48,910 nt of DNA from Sphingobacterium sp. (GTDB taxonomy: Bacteria; Bacteroidota; Bacteroidia; Sphingobacteriales; Sphingobacteriaceae). Made by a program: the position numbers and the translations under genes. The notes beneath the pieces were generated by a model. The model worked only from the letters and a program-made list of their open reading frames with translations, made no database searches and was not told the DNA's origin. The stretch covers positions 1 to 48,910 of the forward strand of contig JALAGS010000082.1 in the NCBI GenBank assembly GCA_022712315.1, in the 5' to 3' direction. Shown piece after piece: positions 8,625 to 17,855 of this stretch (positions are counted from its first letter, which is position 1; the number at the start of each line of letters is the position of its first letter).

Positions 8625-9959
8625 ATGACAAAGAAACCTTTAATATTTTTATTGCTTTTCAATAGTATGGCTTTTGCGCAGCAAAAACCGCCACAAACAG
8701 ATTCTGCAAATATTCATGAAAGTACACTCGGAAAAAAGCAAAGTGAGATCTCCGGACAGCAGATGACGCTTCAAGAATGCGAGGAAGCATTTATAAAGAA
8801 TAATCTCTCACTACTCGCTCAGCAATATGATATCAGTCAAGCTCAGGCAGATGTGATACAAGCCCGAATCTGGGATCTTCCACAGCTGGAAATGTCTGTC
8901 AATGCTTATGATCCGCAGAACAAAAAAGCATTTCATGTTGGACAATCTAAGGAAGCGAGCGTATCCCAATTGGTTTATCTCGGTGGAAAAAAGAAAAATG
9001 AAGTAGAATTTGCCAAATCAAATGTTGAACTGGCTAAGCTGCAATTTAGCCAGTTGCTTGCAAGTCTTCGTGCGCAGCTCCGTACAACCTTTTACTCCCT
9101 TTACTTTGAACAGCATAAGTTGGCCGACATCAAAATTCAGCTGGATTATCTCAACAGTCTCCTCATGGCATATAAAGAACAGGAAAAAAAAGGAAACGTT
9201 TCTTTGAAAGATCAGGTCCGTCTTCAAACAATGGCCATCGATCTTAACAACGAAAAAACGACGGCGATCAATAATAGCATTAATCTACAGCAGCAATTAC
9301 GTGTGCTTATTTCCAGCCAGGAAGATGTGCTTCCCAAATTAACAGACCAAGAAGCAGATCAGGAACTTGCCGTAAAACCGACTATGCCTTTGGATAAAAT
9401 CTACCAATTGGCCCTAGAAAACAATGCCGATTATCAATTTGCCTTAAAGACTTCAGAAAGCGCTCAATTATTTACCAAATGGCAACAGTCTTTAAATACA
9501 CCCGATATTAACCTTGGCGTTTCCTACAGCCAAAACGGGGGAGTGTTCCGCAATGAGCTCAATGTCACAGCCGCCATTCCGATCCCGTTGTGGAAACAAA
9601 ACAAAGGAAATGTGATCAAAGCGAAATATGCCGAAGAGGAAGCAAAGAAAAATATTGAAGTCCAACGGCAGTTACTGGAATCACACATACGTTCCAACTA
9701 TCAGTCCTGGGAAAATCAATATAACCAGTACTTTACCATTACACCGGACGACCTACGTGATATTGCCCTGGTCTATGACGGCGTATTCAACAATTTCAAA
9801 AAAGGGAATATCTCTTTGGTTGAATTTACTGATTTTATGGACAGCTACCGCATATCTATTCTCAAGCTTTACGATATGAAAAAGGAAATTATTCTCAACG
9901 CCGAACAATTAAACTATCTGGCTCAAACTTCTATATTCAATTCAACTCATGCCAACTAA
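8625..9959 (+). CDS. TolC-like outer membrane factor of a metal efflux system (CzcC/CusC type)
   Basis: This is the outer membrane channel of a tripartite RND pump. The 444-residue product starts with a signal peptide ending at AFAQ near residue 19, then shows two TolC-type outer-membrane-efflux repeats: long polar helices (about 50-200 and 250-430) and alternating strands such as INLGVSYSQNGG. The ATG at 8625 is preferred over the TTG three codons earlier because it gives a clean signal sequence. Its last 11 bp overlap the start of the adaptor gene, and the three efflux genes are packed as one operon. The substrate is inferred from the pump gene to be a divalent cation. Confidence 0.88.
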   Translation: MTKKPLIFLLLFNSMAFAQQKPPQTDSANIHESTLGKKQSEISGQQMTLQECEEAFIKNNLSLLAQQYDISQAQADVIQARIWDLPQLEMSVNAYDPQNKKAFHVGQSKEASVSQLVYLGGKKKNEVEFAKSNVELAKLQFSQLLASLRAQLRTTFYSLYFEQHKLADIKIQLDYLNSLLMAYKEQEKKGNVSLKDQVRLQTMAIDLNNEKTTAINNSINLQQQLRVLISSQEDVLPKLTDQEADQELAVKPTMPLDKIYQLALENNADYQFALKTSESAQLFTKWQQSLNTPDINLGVSYSQNGGVFRNELNVTAAIPIPLWKQNKGNVIKAKYAEEEAKKNIEVQRQLLESHIRSNYQSWENQYNQYFTITPDDLRDIALVYDGVFNNFKKGNISLVEFTDFMDSYRISILKLYDMKKEIILNAEQLNYLAQTSIFNSTHAN

Positions 9960-11040
9960 AAAACTTATCATAGCCACTGTAGCAGTAGTGTTACTCTACT
10001 CTTGCCAAAATCATAAAGAAGCGGACAATGCAGCCATTGTCAAAGGTTTCGAAATTAGTGAGACGATGCTTAAATCGACCAGTTTTGCAACGGTAAAAAA
10101 AGAAAATGTGACCGAAGAACTCAATTTCTTCGGGAAAATATCTGCCGATCAAAACAATTACATCGATATTTTTCCACTTGTTGGGGGCAATGTGGTATCC
10201 GTTAATGTTTCCCTAGGTGACTATGTACATAAAGGTCAGGTATTGGCCACAATCAGAAGTACGGAAGTCGCGGGTATACAAAAGGATCTTTCGGATGCCA
10301 AAACCGATGTATTACTTGCTGAAAAAAACTACCGGGTAGCGGAAGACATGTATAACGGCAAACTGAGCACAGACAAGGACATGCTGGAAGCAAAAGGGCA
10401 GTTAACCAAAGCCAAAGAGCAGCTACGTCGCTCAGAAGCCGTAAGTCAGATCTACAATGTCCGTACAGGCAATATTTATTCGGTCGTATCTCCAATCGAT
10501 GGCTACATCGTCCAAAAAAATATTAATAAGGACATGCAGTTGCGCAGCGACCGCAGCGACAACATCTTTGATGTAGCCAATACAAAAGATGTATGGGCAA
10601 TTCTTAACGTCAACGAAACGGATATTGACAAGATCAGCATGGGCATGCCAGCTGTCGTATCAACATTGAGCTATCCTGACAAAAAATTCCAGGGCAGCAT
10701 CGACAAAATCTTTAAGATTATCGATCCGCAGACCAATTCAATGCAGGCCCGTGTGGTACTAGACAACAAGGATGGTTTACTCATTCCCGATAGCAAGGCA
10801 ACCATTAAAGTGCTGCACCAATCCAATACACAGGCATTGGCAGTTCCTTCAGATGCAGTCATCTTCGATCAAAACAAATATTTTGTATTGATCTATAAAT
10901 CGCAAAATGATATTAAGATCCGCGAAATACAGCCGATCAAACAAAACGAAGGGACAACTTATATGGCTACAGGGCTACAGGAAGGCGAAAAAGTTGTTGT
11001 CAACAATAAGCTTTTGATCTACAGAGCACTGAATAATTAA
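9949..11040 (+). CDS. Periplasmic adaptor (membrane fusion) lipoprotein of the RND metal pump
   Basis: The 363-residue adaptor bridges the inner-membrane RND pump and the outer-membrane factor. It begins with a lipoprotein signal, lipobox LLYSC with the lipidated cysteine at residue 19. A barrel-sandwich half follows (GGNVVSVNVSLGDYVHKGQ), then a helical hairpin at about 110-165, the second lipoyl half (VVSPIDGYIVQKNINK) and a beta-barrel and membrane-proximal domain to the end. No histidine-rich or methionine-rich metal-binding extension is visible. It overlaps the channel gene by 11 bp and is followed after 21 bp by the pump gene. Confidence 0.92.
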   Translation: MPTKKLIIATVAVVLLYSCQNHKEADNAAIVKGFEISETMLKSTSFATVKKENVTEELNFFGKISADQNNYIDIFPLVGGNVVSVNVSLGDYVHKGQVLATIRSTEVAGIQKDLSDAKTDVLLAEKNYRVAEDMYNGKLSTDKDMLEAKGQLTKAKEQLRRSEAVSQIYNVRTGNIYSVVSPIDGYIVQKNINKDMQLRSDRSDNIFDVANTKDVWAILNVNETDIDKISMGMPAVVSTLSYPDKKFQGSIDKIFKIIDPQTNSMQARVVLDNKDGLLIPDSKATIKVLHQSNTQALAVPSDAVIFDQNKYFVLIYKSQNDIKIREIQPIKQNEGTTYMATGLQEGEKVVVNNKLLIYRALNN

Positions 11041-11061
11041 TCCGTCTTAGCATTTATACGA

Positions 11062-14000
11062 ATGAACAAATTCATTAAAAATATCATTGCCTTTTCCATT
11101 AAAAATAAAGCTTTTACTTTTATTTGGGTCGGTATTTTGGCTATTTCTGGTTTCATCAGCTTTAAAAGCATGCCCATTGAAGCATTTCCCGATGTAACCA
11201 ATACACAAATAACCATCATTACCCAATGGAATGGAAGGAGTGCAGAGGAAGTCGAACGTTTTGTAACTACACCTATTGAGTTGGGCATGAGTCCGGTCCA
11301 AAAGAAAACGAGTATACGGAGCACGACGATGTTTGGCCTCTCCATCGTCAAAATCATCTTTGATGATGGTGTAGACGACACCTTTGCCCGCAACCAGGTC
11401 AACAACCTCATGCGGTCGGTGAGCCTGCCCGACAATGTCGATCCTGAAGTACAGCCCCCTTATGGACCTACAGGAGAAATCTTCCGGTATACATTACATA
11501 GCGATCAACGCAATTCACGCGATCTCCTTACTTTGCAGACATGGGTTATTGACAGGGCACTCCGAGGTGTCCCCGGTGTAGCCGACATCAATGTTTTTGG
11601 TGGACAGGATTTAGTCTATGAAATCAGCACAGACCCTATAAAACTCGATAAATTTAACCTGACTCCTTTGCAGGTATTTGATGCGGTCAGCAAAAGTAAC
11701 CTGAATGTTGGCGGAGATGTTATCGAAAAAAGCGGTCAGTCTTATGTTGTACGCGGTATCGGTTTGGTCAACTCGATCAACGATATCGAAAACATCACCG
11801 TAATTAATCAAAAGGGAAATCCTGTGTTTGTTAAAAATGTGGCCGAAGTAAGGGAAAGCGCGATGCCTCGTGTGGGCCAAGCAGGTTTTGGCAAGAATGA
11901 TGATGTGGTAGCAGGAACCATCGTGATGCGCAAAGGTGAAAACCCAAGAGAGGTTTTGACAGCAGTAAAAGCGAAAATAGACGAGCTTAATAACAAAATC
12001 CTTCCCAAAGACGTCAAGATGCAAACCTTCTATGACCGTGACAACCTCATGGATTTCACGACACATACCGTTATGCATAACTTGATCGAGGGTATCGTGC
12101 TTGTCACCTTGATGGTACTACTCTTTATGGCAGACTGGCGCACCACGGTTATCGTTTCCATTATCATACCACTCGCCTTACTTTTTGCCTTTCTATGCCT
12201 TAAACTGGCTGGCATGAGTGCCAACTTGCTTTCTTTAGGTGCAGTAGACTTTGGTATTATCATCGACGGTGCCGTAGTCATGGTTGAAGGGATATTCGTT
12301 ATGCTGGACCATCAAGCTCATAAACTGGGTATGGAGAAATTCAACAAAATGGCCAAAGCGGGCTGGATCAAACAGACAGGAACGGGATTGGGAAAAGCCA
12401 TCTTTTTTTCCAAACTGATTATCATTACTTCCTTGATTCCTATCTTCTCCTTCCAGAAGGTAGAAGGTAAAATGTTTTCGCCACTCGCCTTTACCCTGGG
12501 GTTTGCCTTATTAGGCGCATTACTGTTTACATTGACGCTTGTTCCGGCCTTATCGCATATTCTGCTCAATAAAAATGTGAAAGAACGGCACAATCCATTT
12601 GTTGAATTCTGGAATCGAATTGTCGCCAAGGGTTTTGGATTTACATTCAGAAACAAGCGCCTAAGTATGATCGTCGCGATTACTTTATTGGCTGCCGTCT
12701 TGTTTTCTGCAAAATTCTTGGGAACAGAATTTTTACCGACATTAAACGAAGGGTCCCTTTGGGTTACTGCCGAGATGCCTATGAGTACATCTTTACGGGA
12801 ATCGGTCAAAACAACCAAGCTGTTAAAAAGTACATTGGAAACCTTCCCTGAGGTCACCGGTGTGCTCTCCCAGACAGGGCGGAGCAACGATGGTACCGAC
12901 CCCAATGGCTTTGGTTTTGTCCAGTTTGCCGTAGCCCTAAAACCGAAAGAGGAATGGACACGTAAAATTACCATGGATCAGCTGATCGAAGAGATGGACC
13001 ATAAACTCAAGCAATTTCAGGGGATCACCTATAACTATTCACAGCCTATTTCCGATAACGTTGCCGAAGCGGTTGCAGGATTCAAAGCCGAAAATGGCAT
13101 TAAGATTTTTGGTGACAACCTTGCAACCTTAGACCGTCTCGCAAAAGAAGTATATGCACAGGTCAAAGGTATTCAAGGTATCAAAGAACCGGGTATTATC
13201 TTAAATATCGGCCAGCCTGAAGTTAGTGTAGTATTGGATCGAACCCGTATGGCTGCATTCAACGTGTTGCCAGCCGATGCGCAGGCGGTATTGGAAATGG
13301 CATTTGGCGGAAAGACAGCTTCCGTTTTATACGATGGCGAACGCAAATTCAACATTCGTCTGCGCTATGCACCGGAATATCGGAAAACAGAGAAAGATAT
13401 TGCGCAACTGATGGTACCATGTGGTGATGGCACCTTAATTCCACTGAAAAGTATCGCTACGATTGAAAAAGACAATGGCGCCGCTTTTATCTACCGCGAC
13501 AACATCAAACGCTATATCGGTATCAAATTTTCCATCCGTGACCGTGACTTGGGAAGTACCATTGCAGAAGCCCAACAAAAAGTCAGCAAAATCAAGCTCC
13601 CGGAGGGATATTCCATTGGTTGGACTGGCCAATTTGAAAATCAACAACGTGCTACACACCGTTTAGCACAAGTTGTACCGATCAGTTTGATCGTCATCTT
13701 TTTCCTATTGTTTATTCTCTTCGGAAATATCAAAGATTCGCTACTCGTATTGGCCAACGTTCCCTTTGCCTTAATCGGCGGGATTATTGCCTTACATGTA
13801 ACAGGTATGAATTTTGGAATTTCGGCAGGGGTAGGTATGATTGCACTGTTCGGGATCTGTATACAGAATGGGGTTATCCTGATCTCGGAATTCCATCAGA
13901 ACAAGAAGGAAGGTCTACCCAATGACCAATCGATTTATAAAGGTGTAAAATCGCGAACACGACCTGTGGTCATGACAGCGCTAATGGCTTCCATCGGACT

Positions 14001-14169
14001 ATTGCCGGCTGCATTATCTACGGGTATAGGTTCGGAATCACAAAAACCTTTGGCCATCGTCATCATTGGCGGGCTTATTTCAGCAACGATACTGACGCTG
14101 CTGGTATTCCCGATAATCTATGATATCTTCAACAGAAAAGAAAAAGTACAGCAAACAATCGCTGAATAA
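11062..14169 (+). CDS. CzcA-like heavy-metal RND efflux pump
   Basis: The 1035-residue proton-driven pump has the RND plan: a helix near residues 14-32, large periplasmic loop, transmembrane bundle about 335-535, second large loop, and a last bundle about 870-1020. The fourth-helix signature reads DFGIIIDGAVVMVEG with D396, D402 and E409. Those residues match the CzcA-type proton-relay motif (DFGxxxDGAVVxxE) and differ from the CusA-type (AxGAxxDAAxVxxE), which points to divalent cations such as Zn, Co, Cd or Ni rather than Cu/Ag. It is the last gene of the three-gene efflux operon and is followed by a terminator. Confidence 0.95.
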   Translation: MNKFIKNIIAFSIKNKAFTFIWVGILAISGFISFKSMPIEAFPDVTNTQITIITQWNGRSAEEVERFVTTPIELGMSPVQKKTSIRSTTMFGLSIVKIIFDDGVDDTFARNQVNNLMRSVSLPDNVDPEVQPPYGPTGEIFRYTLHSDQRNSRDLLTLQTWVIDRALRGVPGVADINVFGGQDLVYEISTDPIKLDKFNLTPLQVFDAVSKSNLNVGGDVIEKSGQSYVVRGIGLVNSINDIENITVINQKGNPVFVKNVAEVRESAMPRVGQAGFGKNDDVVAGTIVMRKGENPREVLTAVKAKIDELNNKILPKDVKMQTFYDRDNLMDFTTHTVMHNLIEGIVLVTLMVLLFMADWRTTVIVSIIIPLALLFAFLCLKLAGMSANLLSLGAVDFGIIIDGAVVMVEGIFVMLDHQAHKLGMEKFNKMAKAGWIKQTGTGLGKAIFFSKLIIITSLIPIFSFQKVEGKMFSPLAFTLGFALLGALLFTLTLVPALSHILLNKNVKERHNPFVEFWNRIVAKGFGFTFRNKRLSMIVAITLLAAVLFSAKFLGTEFLPTLNEGSLWVTAEMPMSTSLRESVKTTKLLKSTLETFPEVTGVLSQTGRSNDGTDPNGFGFVQFAVALKPKEEWTRKITMDQLIEEMDHKLKQFQGITYNYSQPISDNVAEAVAGFKAENGIKIFGDNLATLDRLAKEVYAQVKGIQGIKEPGIILNIGQPEVSVVLDRTRMAAFNVLPADAQAVLEMAFGGKTASVLYDGERKFNIRLRYAPEYRKTEKDIAQLMVPCGDGTLIPLKSIATIEKDNGAAFIYRDNIKRYIGIKFSIRDRDLGSTIAEAQQKVSKIKLPEGYSIGWTGQFENQQRATHRLAQVVPISLIVIFFLLFILFGNIKDSLLVLANVPFALIGGIIALHVTGMNFGISAGVGMIALFGICIQNGVILISEFHQNKKEGLPNDQSIYKGVKSRTRPVVMTALMASIGLLPAALSTGIGSESQKPLAIVIIGGLISATILTLLVFPIIYDIFNRKEKVQQTIAE

Positions 14170-14219
14170 TGTCGTCCATATTTTATATACTATATACTTA
14201 GGCCGATAAAGGCCATCGG

Positions 14220-14261
14220 TACTGCCCCACGCTGTGAAGTGAAGGGCAGTATCATTTTTTT
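14220..14261 (+). terminator. Terminator of the metal efflux operon
   Basis: TACTGCCC (14220-14227) pairs with GGGCAGTA (14244-14251), loop of 16 nt, followed after three bases by seven T residues at 14255-14261. It lies 50 bp after the pump stop codon. Confidence 0.75.
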
Positions 14262-14399
14262 GATGATACTTTTGATGTAACATTTGTATCTATTCCGGCT
14301 TAAAAATTTCAAAAACAATAAAAAGCCCTTAAGTTTACAACAAATTACCTTCCATTAAGCAGCTGCTGTTTTTTGGATCACACAAACAAACACATATTT

Positions 14400-15233
14400 A
14401 TGACTATTCTCACCTTTACAATCATCCTGCTCCTGGGTGCATTTGTAGCAGGGCTCTTAGGATCCCTGACAGGCTTAGGCGGAGGGGTCGTTGTCATCCC
14501 CTTATTGACTCTTCTATTTCATGTAGATATCCGTTATGCCATTGGAGCGGCCTTGTTGGCTTCCATCGCAACTTCATCCGGTGCAGCGACAGCTTACGTT
14601 AAGGAAGGCATCACCAATATCCGGCTCGGGATGTTTCTAGAAATCGCAACCACCATTGGAGCTGTCATCGGTGCTGTTATCGCCATTTACATGCCGACGA
14701 ACACCATTGCGATCATCTTCGGTGTTGTACTTATCTTCTCTGCGGCAATGACGGTCCGCAAGAAGAACGAACATGCACTTTCCGGTGGTTCGGCCCTGGC
14801 TGAAAAATTGAAGCTGAACAGTACTTATCCCGCTGACGGAAAATTAGTTCCCTACAAATTGACCAACATAGCCGGAGGATTCTCTTTGATGGGTGTTGCA
14901 GGAATTCTTTCTGGTTTATTAGGAATTGGTTCCGGCTCTCTCAAAGTACTCGCAATGGACAGCATGATGAAAATCCCCTTTAAAGTTAGTACCACAACGA
15001 GCAACTTTATGATTGGTGTCACCGCAGCTGCTTCTGCGGTCGTGTATTTACAAAGAGGCTATATGGATCCAGGTATTGCTTTTCCGGTTATCTTGGGTGT
15101 ATTATGTGGTGCCATCACGGGATCCAAGCTCTTAAAACGAATGAATCCGAAGACTTTACGCATTATTTTTGCCGTCGCGATTACACTGGTAGCATTAGAG
15201 ATGATCTTTAACGGATTCCAGCATAAATTCTAA
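14400..15233 (+). CDS. TSUP family (TauE/SafE-like) membrane transporter
   Basis: This 277-residue protein has about eight hydrophobic helices in two homologous halves, each with the glycine-rich signature of the TSUP family (GLLGSLTGLGGGVVVIPLLT near the N-terminus and SGLLGIGSGSLKV in the second half). Members export or import small sulfur- or carbon-containing anions such as sulfite or sulfoacetate; the substrate cannot be assigned here. I chose the ATG at 14400, which places the first helix at the N-terminus, over a TTG at 14373. The DUF1634 gene follows after 77 bp, a pairing seen repeatedly for this family. The terminator at 14220 separates it from the efflux operon. Confidence 0.9.
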   Translation: MTILTFTIILLLGAFVAGLLGSLTGLGGGVVVIPLLTLLFHVDIRYAIGAALLASIATSSGAATAYVKEGITNIRLGMFLEIATTIGAVIGAVIAIYMPTNTIAIIFGVVLIFSAAMTVRKKNEHALSGGSALAEKLKLNSTYPADGKLVPYKLTNIAGGFSLMGVAGILSGLLGIGSGSLKVLAMDSMMKIPFKVSTTTSNFMIGVTAAASAVVYLQRGYMDPGIAFPVILGVLCGAITGSKLLKRMNPKTLRIIFAVAITLVALEMIFNGFQHKF

Positions 15234-15310
15234 AACGGAAGTTTACACGATTTAGAATTTCAGTTTTGCAACCTCCTTCCGCTATACGGTGAAGGAAATA
15301 ATTAATCAAA

Positions 15311-15712
15311 ATGAAACAAGTATTTTCGAAACACTATTGGGGAGACAAGGACATCTCGCTGTTGGTAGGACAAATTTTACGCATAGGTGTTATACTCGCT
15401 TCCTCCATTCTTATCCTCGGCGGCATCCTCTATCTCATTGTTCATGGCCAGGACGCCGTACCAAACTATAGAGATTTTGTCGGTGAGGGAAATTCCAACA
15501 CAACAATTACTGGAATTATTACAGGCGCTTTTAGCCGAAACATTCCACAGGTTATACAGCTAGGTGTGCTGCTATTGATCTGCACCCCTATCGTACGCGT
15601 GATAGGTTCGTTATTTGGATTTGTAATCGAAAAGGACAGACTTTACATTATCATCACGCTGATTGTATTAACAGTCATCATAGGCAGTATACTCAGTGGC
15701 GTCAAGGGATAA
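15311..15712 (+). CDS. DUF1634 family membrane protein, partner of the TSUP transporter
   Basis: The 133-residue protein has three hydrophobic helices (about 20-45, 75-98 and 108-130) and a short soluble loop with YRDFVGEG. This length and layout fit the DUF1634 family, whose members are frequently encoded beside TauE/SafE-like transporters. The function is unknown; an accessory subunit role for the neighbouring transporter is inference from gene order. The ATG at 15311 follows the purine-rich AAGGAAATAATT. It ends 5 bp from the convergent GNAT gene. Confidence 0.85.
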   Translation: MKQVFSKHYWGDKDISLLVGQILRIGVILASSILILGGILYLIVHGQDAVPNYRDFVGEGNSNTTITGIITGAFSRNIPQVIQLGVLLLICTPIVRVIGSLFGFVIEKDRLYIIITLIVLTVIIGSILSGVKG

Positions 15713-15717
15713 TGAGC

Positions 15718-16266
15718 TTATCTCTTGGCCCGCAACCAAGTGGATTTTTCCAACGCATATTCAAAGTTTTTCCGTTCAGGCTCATTTACATAACTAACCA
15801 TCTTTTCGGCCACTTTAACGGCCCTCAAGCGCTCCACTGCCTTCTGAGAGCGATAATTTTCCGCACCTACGTGCAGATAAATTCTGTCAACAAAATTGAA
15901 TGCAAAATCAAACATCATCTCTTTCACTAGCGGATTGATTCCTGCTCCCCAATAAGCACGCGCATAAAACGTATACCCAACAAAAATTGATTTTTCTGCC
16001 TCATTGAGACCATAATACCGCGTGCTTCCGATACAAGCACCACTTTTCTTATCCAAGATTAAATAGGCTGATTTACTCGCCAAAGCGCCTTCAAAAAATC
16101 CACGAAAAACATCTTCTTTCCATCGGTCCTTATTCGGATGCTGCTCCCAGATCAGGGGATCTCTGGCAACTTGGTAAAGCGTATCAAAATCCGCTGGTTC
16201 AATAATTTTTAATACGACCTGATCGTTTTCAAGGGTGTTGGGTGCGACAAACTTCATGAGACACAT
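15718..16266 (-). CDS. GNAT family N-acetyltransferase (RimJ/RimL-like)
   Basis: The 182-residue protein fits the GNAT_3 (RimJ/RimL-like) subgroup: an N-terminal strand-helix segment (VVLKIIEPADFDTLYQVA), a central sheet ending SIFVGYTFYARAYWGAG near residues 93-109, which holds the acetyl-CoA pyrophosphate loop region, and the C-terminal NYRSQKAVERL helix typical of this subgroup. The acceptor substrate is unknown. Two starts, ATG at 16266 and ATG at 16257, differ by three residues and I cannot choose firmly. The gene is convergent with the DUF1634 gene and divergent from the Crp/Fnr gene at 16504. Confidence 0.88.
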   Translation of the reverse strand: MCLMKFVAPNTLENDQVVLKIIEPADFDTLYQVARDPLIWEQHPNKDRWKEDVFRGFFEGALASKSAYLILDKKSGACIGSTRYYGLNEAEKSIFVGYTFYARAYWGAGINPLVKEMMFDFAFNFVDRIYLHVGAENYRSQKAVERLRAVKVAEKMVSYVNEPERKNFEYALEKSTWLRAKR

Positions 16267-16503
16267 TTATAGTTTAGCGATTCAAAATATTCTAATTCCT
16301 ACAGAATATACCAATTATTGATGAAAATATCTGAATTACGGTAATATCCAGTCAAATATTACACCAAAATGTCGATTCCACTGTGCTTAGGATAAAATTA
16401 GAAACTAAGCGATAGGCAGCCGCTGAATTATTTTTTCTCAGAATTGACTGGAATAAGAGAGCTTGTTAAATTCGCATTGCAAAATTTTGTATTTTACAGC
16501 CAA

Positions 16504-17091
16504 ATGGAACAATTCAAGAAATTTGTAAAACAGCGTATTGATGTCACCGAAGAAGAGTTGGATGACATTGTTTCACGTTATCAAGTAAGGAAAATAAAGA
16601 AAAAGGAATATTTTCTCCAAGCGGGGGAAGTCTGTCACTACGAAGCCTACGTGATCAGTGGTTTATTTAAATCATTCTATGTCACGGCTGATGGCATTGA
16701 ACATATCCTACAGTTTGCCATTGAAGATTGGTGGATTGGTGATATTGCCAGCTTTAATTATCAGGAGCCGGCACTGCAAAATATTCAGGCGCTAGAGAAT
16801 TCAGTGGTACTTACGCTTTCTAAGAAAAATAAAGACAAGCTTTATGAAGACCATCCTATCTTCGAGAAGCTCTCCCGGATAATGGCCCAACGCGCGCAGA
16901 TTGCATCTCAGCACCGCATTATCTCAAGCATAGGTTTTACAGCCCAAGAGCGCTACCTGGATTTCATCAAAAGGTATCCAAAAATCTATCCGAGGATTTC
17001 CAACATGCAACTCGCATCCTATCTTGGTGTCACACAAGAATTTCTGAGCCGTCTCAAAAGACAAATATTGAAGCCCAGCCGAAATTCTTGA
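16504..17091 (+). CDS. Crp/Fnr family transcriptional regulator (short Bacteroidota type)
   Basis: The 195-residue protein has a cyclic-nucleotide-binding-like beta-barrel at about 20-120 (KKKEYFLQAGEVCHYEAYVISG) and a C-terminal winged helix (NMQLASYLGVTQEFLSRLKR). The barrel lacks the usual Crp cAMP-binding RTA motif, as is common for Bacteroidota members, so the ligand is unknown. The ATG at 16504 is preferred over a TTG 60 bp upstream because the protein then begins like its relatives (MEQFKKFV). It precedes the yceI-like gene by 103 bp in the same direction; regulation of that gene is possible but not shown. Confidence 0.9.
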   Translation: MEQFKKFVKQRIDVTEEELDDIVSRYQVRKIKKKEYFLQAGEVCHYEAYVISGLFKSFYVTADGIEHILQFAIEDWWIGDIASFNYQEPALQNIQALENSVVLTLSKKNKDKLYEDHPIFEKLSRIMAQRAQIASQHRIISSIGFTAQERYLDFIKRYPKIYPRISNMQLASYLGVTQEFLSRLKRQILKPSRNS

Positions 17092-17194
17092 CCTACATCA
17101 ATTTTTTCTTTGTTAGTTTATCCCACCTTTGCAAAAGCTTGTTCAAACAAACATTTTGAACTTTTGAAGGTTAGATAAATAAAAAGAAAACAAC

Positions 17195-17788
17195 ATGAAT
17201 AAATTTTTCCAAATTTTAGCAGCGGCAGTATTAATGGTTAATGTTGCTGTGGCGCAGGTAAAATGGTCTGCAGATCCTGCACATACGAATGCTAGATTCG
17301 ATGTAAAACATCTGGGTATCAGTTTTGTCGATGGTGAATTCACCAAAGTAGAAGGTACAGTTGAAACTGCAACAGGAACAAGTTTCAACAATGCTAAAAT
17401 TAATTTCTCTATTGACGTTAATAGCATTGATACACGTATCGCTGCCCGCGATAACCATTTGAAGACCGATGATTTCTTTGCTGCGGATAAATTCCCTAAA
17501 ATGACTTTGAAATCTATCAGTTTTAAAAATGCAAAAGTAAAAGGAAAATATATTATGGTGGCAGATTTAACCATCCGTGATGTAACGAAAAAAGTAACTT
17601 TCGACGTGACTCAAAATGGAGGAATCATTACTGATCCTTGGGGAAAAACACGTGCAGGCTTTACCGCTAAAACAAAAATCAACCGTCAGGATTTTGGCAT
17701 AAAATACAATGACAAATTACCTTCCGGTGTAGAAGCCGTTGCTTCTGATGTGGATATCATTGTTAATACCGAATTGGTTTTGAACTAA
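17195..17788 (+). CDS. YceI family periplasmic lipocalin-like protein
   Basis: The 197-residue protein begins with a signal peptide (hydrophobic core to about residue 20, cleavage after VAVA) followed by a YceI domain with characteristic strands: DPAHTNARFDVKHLG, the VNSIDTRIAARDNHLKTDDF segment, and TGDLTIRD-like MVADLTIRDVTKKV. YceI proteins form a beta-barrel that binds polyprenoid or other amphiphilic molecules in the periplasm. Length is usual for the family. It is monocistronic, with a strong terminator 29 bp after the stop. Confidence 0.93.
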   Translation: MNKFFQILAAAVLMVNVAVAQVKWSADPAHTNARFDVKHLGISFVDGEFTKVEGTVETATGTSFNNAKINFSIDVNSIDTRIAARDNHLKTDDFFAADKFPKMTLKSISFKNAKVKGKYIMVADLTIRDVTKKVTFDVTQNGGIITDPWGKTRAGFTAKTKINRQDFGIKYNDKLPSGVEAVASDVDIIVNTELVLN

Positions 17789-17816
17789 TTGAAAAATAAT
17801 AAATCACACTAACTTA

Positions 17817-17855
17817 GTGGCTATCCTGTCTGATATAGGATAGCCACTTTTTTTT
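17817..17855 (+). terminator. Strong terminator after the YceI gene
   Basis: A perfect 11-bp stem, GTGGCTATCCT (17817-17827) with AGGATAGCCAC (17837-17847), and a 9-nt loop is followed by eight T residues. It reaches the stop codon of the convergent SDR gene, so the two genes share a very tight boundary. Confidence 0.92.

Noticed and set aside
12318..12974. 218-residue minus-strand frame within the RND pump gene
   Set aside because: It is antisense to a well-conserved pump and rich in Pro, Ser and Asn as expected for a shadow frame.
14373..14399. Alternative TTG start of the TSUP gene adding nine residues
   Set aside because: The added residues are polar and place the first helix away from the N-terminus, whereas the ATG at 14400 gives the expected start.
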